Virus record (IMG/VR): IMGVR_UViG_3300046167_000207
Location: 1-25,141 of that record
Source: a virus
Reading direction: 5' to 3' (one strand)
DNA: 25,141 nucleotides
The notes beneath the pieces were generated by a model. That model was not told the DNA's origin. It did no database searches and saw only the letters and a program-made list of their open reading frames with translations. This document shows positions 20,597 to 25,141 of the stretch, in pieces. Each line of letters starts with the position of its first letter. Positions within the stretch are counted from its first letter, which is position 1. Made by a program: the position numbers and the translations under genes.

Positions 20597-22918
20597 ATGG
20601 CAACTGATAATAGAGTACAAGTAAGCTACGACCCATCTGAGATTACCTTAGCGCCCACTGTTCAACAGACGAGAGGCAGTGGCACAGTGGTTCAACAAAT
20701 GTCAGACACAAACAAAGCGTTGACCTTCGCTAGGGCTTTGAATCAAGTTCCTCAAGTGCTTGGTGCTGCTAAGAATATAGGACAAAAACAAGCTGTAGAG
20801 GACTTCTCTCAGATGAGCGAGGCTGACAGAAAAGCCGCAATGGCAGACGACAAGAAGATTTCTAGGTGGCTAGGGTATGACAAAGCGTTCCAAGAAGAAC
20901 TTGTTAAAGACTACTTTGTTCGTAATAAAGATGATATAGGTCAACGATTTACAAACTTAGCGGGTAACCCAGCAGCATATGCTAGTGACGCAGAATTTGA
21001 CACAGCTATTACAGATGAGAAGCAAGCACTTATAGGTGAACTTCAAGAAAAGTTTGGTAATAACCCTAACCGTGTAATGGCTCTCAATGCCTTTGGTGAC
21101 AAAATAATGACTGAGGTTATTGGACAGACTACAGAGATGTACGAGACCAATAAGATTAACTATACCTTGGACATCAAAGGAGCGCACTTAGCAGACGAAA
21201 TAAAAGATGGAGCAGACCCAACAGTAGCCATCAAATCATACCTTGAGGAGATTAAGAGTCTTGATGGGGTTGATAATAAATTAGCCAAAGCAAACTTTGT
21301 TGTTCACACATCTGCTATTGGGACTGAACTTAAAAACAATGGGCAGTATGCAGAAGCCAAGAAAGTAATCCAAGCAGCACTTGATTATGAGTTCTACAAG
21401 GGCGCTAAGATTTCTGGCAAAGACCGACAAGACCTGTCTAATATCCTCGATGGTATTGAAAGAGGACAAGAGGCTGACACCGAACGTAAGACATCAAGCA
21501 TTGCTACTGAGGTCAGGCGAGCAAGTGAAAGCGTGAGCTATTCCCTACTGGGTAAAGAAGTAAAAGACGCATCCATGAATCAAATGAAGGATGTGTTTTC
21601 CTTAATAAGACCTAACGTAGACCTTGAAGGAGATAGCGTAAGCAAGTTCTTTGAAACACTTAAAAGCACAGAAGACCCACAAGCTCGTATTCGTTTATAT
21701 AACGATTTCTTATTAGAGCTAGGGCAAGGAAATATTGATGGTAAACCTGCATCAGACCTTTCAAGAGAAGTCTTCAACTTATCTGCGCAGAACTTACTTG
21801 AGACACAAATACAACTTAATAGTGTAACTCCTGAATCCATCAGTGGTCTTAGTGATAGTCAAGTAAACAATCTTACGGGATTAGCTTTCGATTACTTCTC
21901 GGCAAACCCCAAAGCGCTCCCTGAACAAATGCTTTTTACTTATGGGTTTGGAAAAGCAAAAGTTCCCGCACAATTACAAAAGATATATGATGAGGTTCAT
22001 GCGATTGATTATATTACCGAAGTGCCTGCTGTTCAAAGCCTTTCAGAATCGGATGTTACTAATCGACTTAAACTATCCTTTGGTGCAACAACAAAACTAA
22101 ACAGAACGCAAAAAGGATTTAAAGACCTAAACTTAACGGGTGAATCAGCTGCGCGTAGTAGTTCAATTTATGGTTTACTTGTTGCAGACATCCGAGAATT
22201 TGCTCGTAATGGTATTGTGAAACAAGATGGTAAAGACATCTCAATTATAGACGCTGACCCTGTGGTTCGTAATAAAGCCATCGGTGATTTTATAAACTCA
22301 CAAATGGATGAGTATGTAGAGATTGAAAATGAGTTGTTCAAAGGGCGTAATCTATTAATTGGGCTATATGATGAAGCTCCCCTTACTGGTTCGGTAGCAG
22401 ATTTAGTTACTGACGAGGATATACCATTCGTGCCTTTTGATGGTTCGGAGGATACTGTAAAAGGTTCTATTGAAGAAGCGATAGAAGAAACTGTTGACGA
22501 TACTGAATACGAGCATATTAAATATTCTAACGTAAAGAAGCTTGGTCAGGGTAAATATATACCTACACCGCAGACCCTTACAGATGCTTATGAAAGTCAC
22601 CGTAAAAATAGTGAGACGGATGAGCTAACGGCTACTATGCTTATTTATGGATACCGTCACGGGTTTGACCCCAAGGCTGCCGACGACCTTAAGAAGTCTA
22701 ACTTAGGCATCAATGAAGTAAGACTATTTAGGGACAGAGACGAGTTTGTGAATATCATAAACAACCAATGGTCTCCAGTATTATCAAAAGCTTCAAATGA
22801 CCCTGATAGTTTAACTGACGAAGAAAAAGAAACACTTAAGGTTTTAACATCTTTTGGTATTTCTAACGACACAACCCTCCAATACTTCGCTACAGTCCAA
22901 GCTGACTTCCTACAATAA
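20597..22918 (+). CDS. 15: Internal virion protein C, T7 gp15-like
   Basis: A 773-aa internal core protein (T7 gp15: 747 aa), expected to form the periplasmic part of the DNA ejection conduit together with gp16. It is largely helical. Family-like segments include 'TNKALTFARALNQVPQVLGAAKNIGQKQAVEDFSQMSEADRKA', 'QEELVKDYFVRNKDDIGQRFTNL', and 'KFGNNPNRVMALNAFGDKIM'. The region around residues 605-650 is acidic (Asp/Glu/Thr-rich). The stop overlaps the gp16 start by one base (TAATG). Confidence 0.92.
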   Translation: MATDNRVQVSYDPSEITLAPTVQQTRGSGTVVQQMSDTNKALTFARALNQVPQVLGAAKNIGQKQAVEDFSQMSEADRKAAMADDKKISRWLGYDKAFQEELVKDYFVRNKDDIGQRFTNLAGNPAAYASDAEFDTAITDEKQALIGELQEKFGNNPNRVMALNAFGDKIMTEVIGQTTEMYETNKINYTLDIKGAHLADEIKDGADPTVAIKSYLEEIKSLDGVDNKLAKANFVVHTSAIGTELKNNGQYAEAKKVIQAALDYEFYKGAKISGKDRQDLSNILDGIERGQEADTERKTSSIATEVRRASESVSYSLLGKEVKDASMNQMKDVFSLIRPNVDLEGDSVSKFFETLKSTEDPQARIRLYNDFLLELGQGNIDGKPASDLSREVFNLSAQNLLETQIQLNSVTPESISGLSDSQVNNLTGLAFDYFSANPKALPEQMLFTYGFGKAKVPAQLQKIYDEVHAIDYITEVPAVQSLSESDVTNRLKLSFGATTKLNRTQKGFKDLNLTGESAARSSSIYGLLVADIREFARNGIVKQDGKDISIIDADPVVRNKAIGDFINSQMDEYVEIENELFKGRNLLIGLYDEAPLTGSVADLVTDEDIPFVPFDGSEDTVKGSIEEAIEETVDDTEYEHIKYSNVKKLGQGKYIPTPQTLTDAYESHRKNSETDELTATMLIYGYRHGFDPKAADDLKKSNLGINEVRLFRDRDEFVNIINNQWSPVLSKASNDPDSLTDEEKETLKVLTSFGISNDTTLQYFATVQADFLQ

Positions 22919-23592
22919 TGAGTAAATTCGACGCAAATAGTTTGTTCCAAGACGACAATGACAGTCTTGATACAGTAAGTCCTCCGATTGAACCTAGCGT
23001 AAACATCGCAAGAGATGGGTTGCCTATTGAGGTGATGAATTACGTCAATGACTACAACCAGCAGAAGGAGCAAGAAGCTAACTATGTGGCTGGCTATGGT
23101 TTAGGTTTTACTGGGGAGATAGGCACAGGTCTAGCACTTAGCTACAAACTTAATAGCGCTGGAAGATACACTAACGCTGTTCGTAACGCTAAGTATATTT
23201 ATAATTCAATACGTGGTGTTCAAGCTGCTAATATTGCTACATCACCTAAAGCTGTCACTCCAGTTGGAGCAGCAGTGCAAGTTGCGGGCTTTGCGACAAC
23301 TGAAGCTGCCATATGGGCAACCAGTAACTTCTTTGGGCAAAGCATTCGTAAGGCATATGGTGTCCAAGACAAGATATATGCAGGTGAGTTAATCTCTACT
23401 GCTGTGTTTGGCTCTATTGCCCAACCTATTGAGAAGGGCATGGAAGGTTTTAAGATTGGCGAAAAGTTAATCAAAAGCACTAACTGGAAAATCAGTGACG
23501 GCTTGGTAGACCTTGGAGCTTGGAAAGCGCGAGAGGTTGTTATCAAGGGTGTCCCTAAGATGGTTAGCGGTGGCTACACTCGGTCTTGCTGA
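22918..23592 (+). CDS. 16: Internal virion protein D, T7 gp16-like, N-terminal part (frame broken at ~23570)
   Basis: A 224-aa open frame forming the start of the gp16-type core protein: an acidic N-terminus ('NSLFQDDNDSLD'), then Ala/Gly-rich hydrophobic segments ('AAVQVAGFATTEAAIWATSNFFGQ', 'ELISTAVFGSIAQPIEKGM') typical of membrane-interacting ejection proteins. No lytic transglycosylase motif, present at the T7 gp16 N-terminus, is visible. The frame ends in TGA at 23590, but the +1 frame carries straight on with 'TLGLAESALRQELAIQVFEDQ' and stays open to the window edge. The real product is therefore almost certainly longer. Confidence 0.83.
   Translation: MSKFDANSLFQDDNDSLDTVSPPIEPSVNIARDGLPIEVMNYVNDYNQQKEQEANYVAGYGLGFTGEIGTGLALSYKLNSAGRYTNAVRNAKYIYNSIRGVQAANIATSPKAVTPVGAAVQVAGFATTEAAIWATSNFFGQSIRKAYGVQDKIYAGELISTAVFGSIAQPIEKGMEGFKIGEKLIKSTNWKISDGLVDLGAWKAREVVIKGVPKMVSGGYTRSC
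23505..23592 (+). other. Reading-frame break (+1) within gp16-like gene
   Basis: The upstream frame (from 22918) and the downstream frame (open from 23510 to 25141) overlap here. Reading 'PKMVSGG' and then skipping one base around 23568-23573 gives a smooth continuation 'VATLGLAES'. The direction is the same as the break at ~8455. There is no evident slippery heptamer. Base error, mutation or programmed +1 frameshift are all possible. Confidence 0.7.
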
Positions 23593-25141
23593 GTCAGCAC
23601 TCCGTCAAGAGTTAGCCATCCAAGTATTTGAAGACCAAGAGTCACGCAATACATGGGACTACATTATCTCTACTGGTGCAGGTGCAGGTATCAACGGACT
23701 GTTTGGTATCTTCTCTAAGACAGGTGCATGGGGAAGAACCCAAGCAAACACCTTAAGCCAACGAGCAGTAGACCGAATGGACGAAGCCATTGAGCTTATT
23801 ACTGCTGATATAGATAAACTCAGCGCTGGACGAAGAGGAAGCAGGTCAACAACTGTTGTAAAACTAAAGCAGAAACTTAAGGAACACGAAGACGCTCGTG
23901 CAATACTCCAAGATAACGTAGAGCAGTTTAAGCAAGCCGATGAAATCAACACTAAGGTTGAAACTGAGCAACCCGCCCAGAAACCTTTAGACATTGATGA
24001 GAAGCCACCAAAGCCATTAGATGACGAGCCAGAGGTAGAGACTCCTATAGAAACTCCAGATGTAGAAGCCCCAGCGACACCTAAAGAAACCCCAGAGGCT
24101 CCCCCTACACCTAAAGACACCCCAGTTCCCACAAGCAAACTCGACCAAGAGATAGAGCAATGGGACAAGGATTGGAAAGAAGCCGTCGAAGGAGACGTAG
24201 GTTCTACTGTTGTTGAAAACATAATCATCCGAGCTAATAAGTTATTTGATAATGCTATCTTCAATGAGAACATAGCGTTACGCAAAATGGCAGGAGAGAC
24301 AATCGAACGGAAGACTTTAGTTGAATATCGTGAAGCAGTCGTAACTCAGATTAAACTTCTTAACAGTGTATTTGCACAACTTAACTCTATAGGCGGTCGT
24401 GCGGTAAGAGCCAATCGAACAGACCTTGAGCAAGTTGTTAATCGCAGTGTTGACTCTCAGAATACTGCACAGCTAAAAGAATCTCTTAATGCCCTTAAAA
24501 CACGCCTTGATGAAATACTTGGTGATGAAGCAGATGACTTCGTTCCAACAATCACAAAGATACTTGATGAAGATGATGTAACTCCTACTGGTAAGGGCGA
24601 AGGAATTGATAGTAGCGCTACAGCTAAAGTACAGGCTGCACTAGATAAACGTATAGCAAAACTTCAGAAACAACTTGATGACCTTGTTAATAATAAACCT
24701 AAAGAAGAGGGCAAAGGCAAAGGGTCAAGAACCGAAGACGCTCAAATAGCTGCACTTAAGAACAGCATAAAGAATGTAAAAAGATACATCGCAGAGAACG
24801 AGAAGATTATCAAACTGCAAAAAGAAGCAGATAGATTAGTTGAAGTATCCAAGCGTGATGCCCCTGATGAAATGCAAGGTGAACTCAAAGGGTCTAAGCG
24901 CAAACCAAAACCAGAAGAACCTAGCCCAGAAATCAAGAAGTTAAAGGGACAGATAGCAGCAGCTAAAAAATACTTTAGGGAACGCCTAAGAAACTTAGCT
25001 AAGACTGAACAGAAAGCTTTATTGAATCGCGACAGACTAGAACTATATAAAGCAATCCGTAACTATACTGACTCCGAGATAGCTCAAAATGCTACTAATA
25101 ATTGGATTAAAGGTATACGTGGAGCAAGACTTATTCGTAAG
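23570..25141 (+). CDS. 16: Internal virion protein D, T7 gp16-like, continuation (3' end outside window)
   Basis: 524 codons without a stop, running off the right edge, in the +1 frame relative to the gp16 N-terminal part. Its first start-like codon near the junction is GTG at 23570, and the first ATG comes only at 23779, so independent initiation is unlikely. After a Gly/Ala-rich segment ('YIISTGAGAGINGLFGIFSK') the protein becomes long, charged and helical. A Pro/Thr/Glu-rich linker (nt ~23995-24141, 'ETPEAPPTPKDTPVPTSK') lies between coiled-coil-like blocks, with further Lys/Glu-rich helices at 24640-25000. Length and position after gp15 fit gp16, the largest ejected core protein (T7: 1318 aa). 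Confidence 0.8.
   Translation, partial: MATLGLAESALRQELAIQVFEDQESRNTWDYIISTGAGAGINGLFGIFSKTGAWGRTQANTLSQRAVDRMDEAIELITADIDKLSAGRRGSRSTTVVKLKQKLKEHEDARAILQDNVEQFKQADEINTKVETEQPAQKPLDIDEKPPKPLDDEPEVETPIETPDVEAPATPKETPEAPPTPKDTPVPTSKLDQEIEQWDKDWKEAVEGDVGSTVVENIIIRANKLFDNAIFNENIALRKMAGETIERKTLVEYREAVVTQIKLLNSVFAQLNSIGGRAVRANRTDLEQVVNRSVDSQNTAQLKESLNALKTRLDEILGDEADDFVPTITKILDEDDVTPTGKGEGIDSSATAKVQAALDKRIAKLQKQLDDLVNNKPKEEGKGKGSRTEDAQIAALKNSIKNVKRYIAENEKIIKLQKEADRLVEVSKRDAPDEMQGELKGSKRKPKPEEPSPEIKKLKGQIAAAKKYFRERLRNLAKTEQKALLNRDRLELYKAIRNYTDSEIAQNATNNWIKGIRGARLIRK

Noticed and set aside
23659-24285. 208-aa minus-strand Ser/Gly-rich ORF
   Set aside because: It mirrors the Pro/Thr/Glu-rich linker and helices of the gp16 continuation on the plus strand, which is open for 1.57 kb and in register with the gene order.
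1-25141. tRNA genes, CRISPR arrays, insertion sequences, integrase or attachment sites
   Set aside because: None seen; genes are contiguous on one strand with no non-coding room beyond the 120-nt capsid leader.

Overview
The window is a 25 kb stretch of a T7-like podovirus genome (Autographiviridae-type organisation). It starts inside the 3' end of the phage's single-subunit RNA polymerase gene and ends inside the last internal virion protein gene (gp16-like). Every supported gene is on the + strand, tightly packed, with many ATGA or TAATG start/stop overlaps. By eye the base composition is low to mid 40s % GC. No integrase, repressor, tRNA or CRISPR is visible, so the window looks like a strictly lytic phage. 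Several proteins (LamG-like fibre, Calx-beta-like insert, DUF6321-like basic protein) remind me of marine and uncultured-virome podoviruses, but the host cannot be fixed from this sequence.

Layout. (1) 3-527: RNA polymerase C-terminus. (2) 540-1616: a C5-cytosine methyltransferase, overlapped almost completely by a second long open frame (547-1569). (3) 1637-7195: the replication block in T7 order: ssDNA-binding protein (2.5), endonuclease I (3), primase-helicase (4), a small nuclease-like gene, DNA polymerase (5), a 50-aa ORF, and 5'-3' exonuclease (6). (4) 7177-7971: a dATP/dGTP diphosphohydrolase-like protein and two small proteins. (5) 7977-9878: a LamG/fibre-like protein whose reading frame is broken by one base near 8455, then a 76-aa acidic protein. 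(6) 9886-14405: portal (8), scaffold (9), a lysis-like cassette (multi-TM protein, 51-aa TM protein, secreted lysozyme-like enzyme), and major capsid (10). (7) 14421-14461: a strong intrinsic terminator just after the capsid gene, where T7 has T-phi. (8) 14462-25141: two small basic proteins, tail tubular A (11), tail tubular B (12, with a large insertion and a split-off C-terminal domain), and internal virion proteins 13, 14, 15 and 16. The gp16 frame is also broken by one base near 23570.

How the parts work together. The polymerase would transcribe the downstream blocks. The 2.5/3/4/5/6 set copies, debranches and degrades DNA. The methyltransferase could protect progeny DNA from restriction. 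The diphosphohydrolase would alter dNTP pools. Genes 8-16 build capsid, tail nozzle and the ejected internal core. The cassette at 12239-13247 probably lyses the cell.

Most unusual: the double-coded methyltransferase locus, the nozzle gene interrupted by a roughly 1.3 kb surface-domain cassette with its C-terminus on a separate ORF, and two reading-frame breaks of the same sense in virion genes (programmed +1 frameshifts or base errors; the sequence alone cannot decide).
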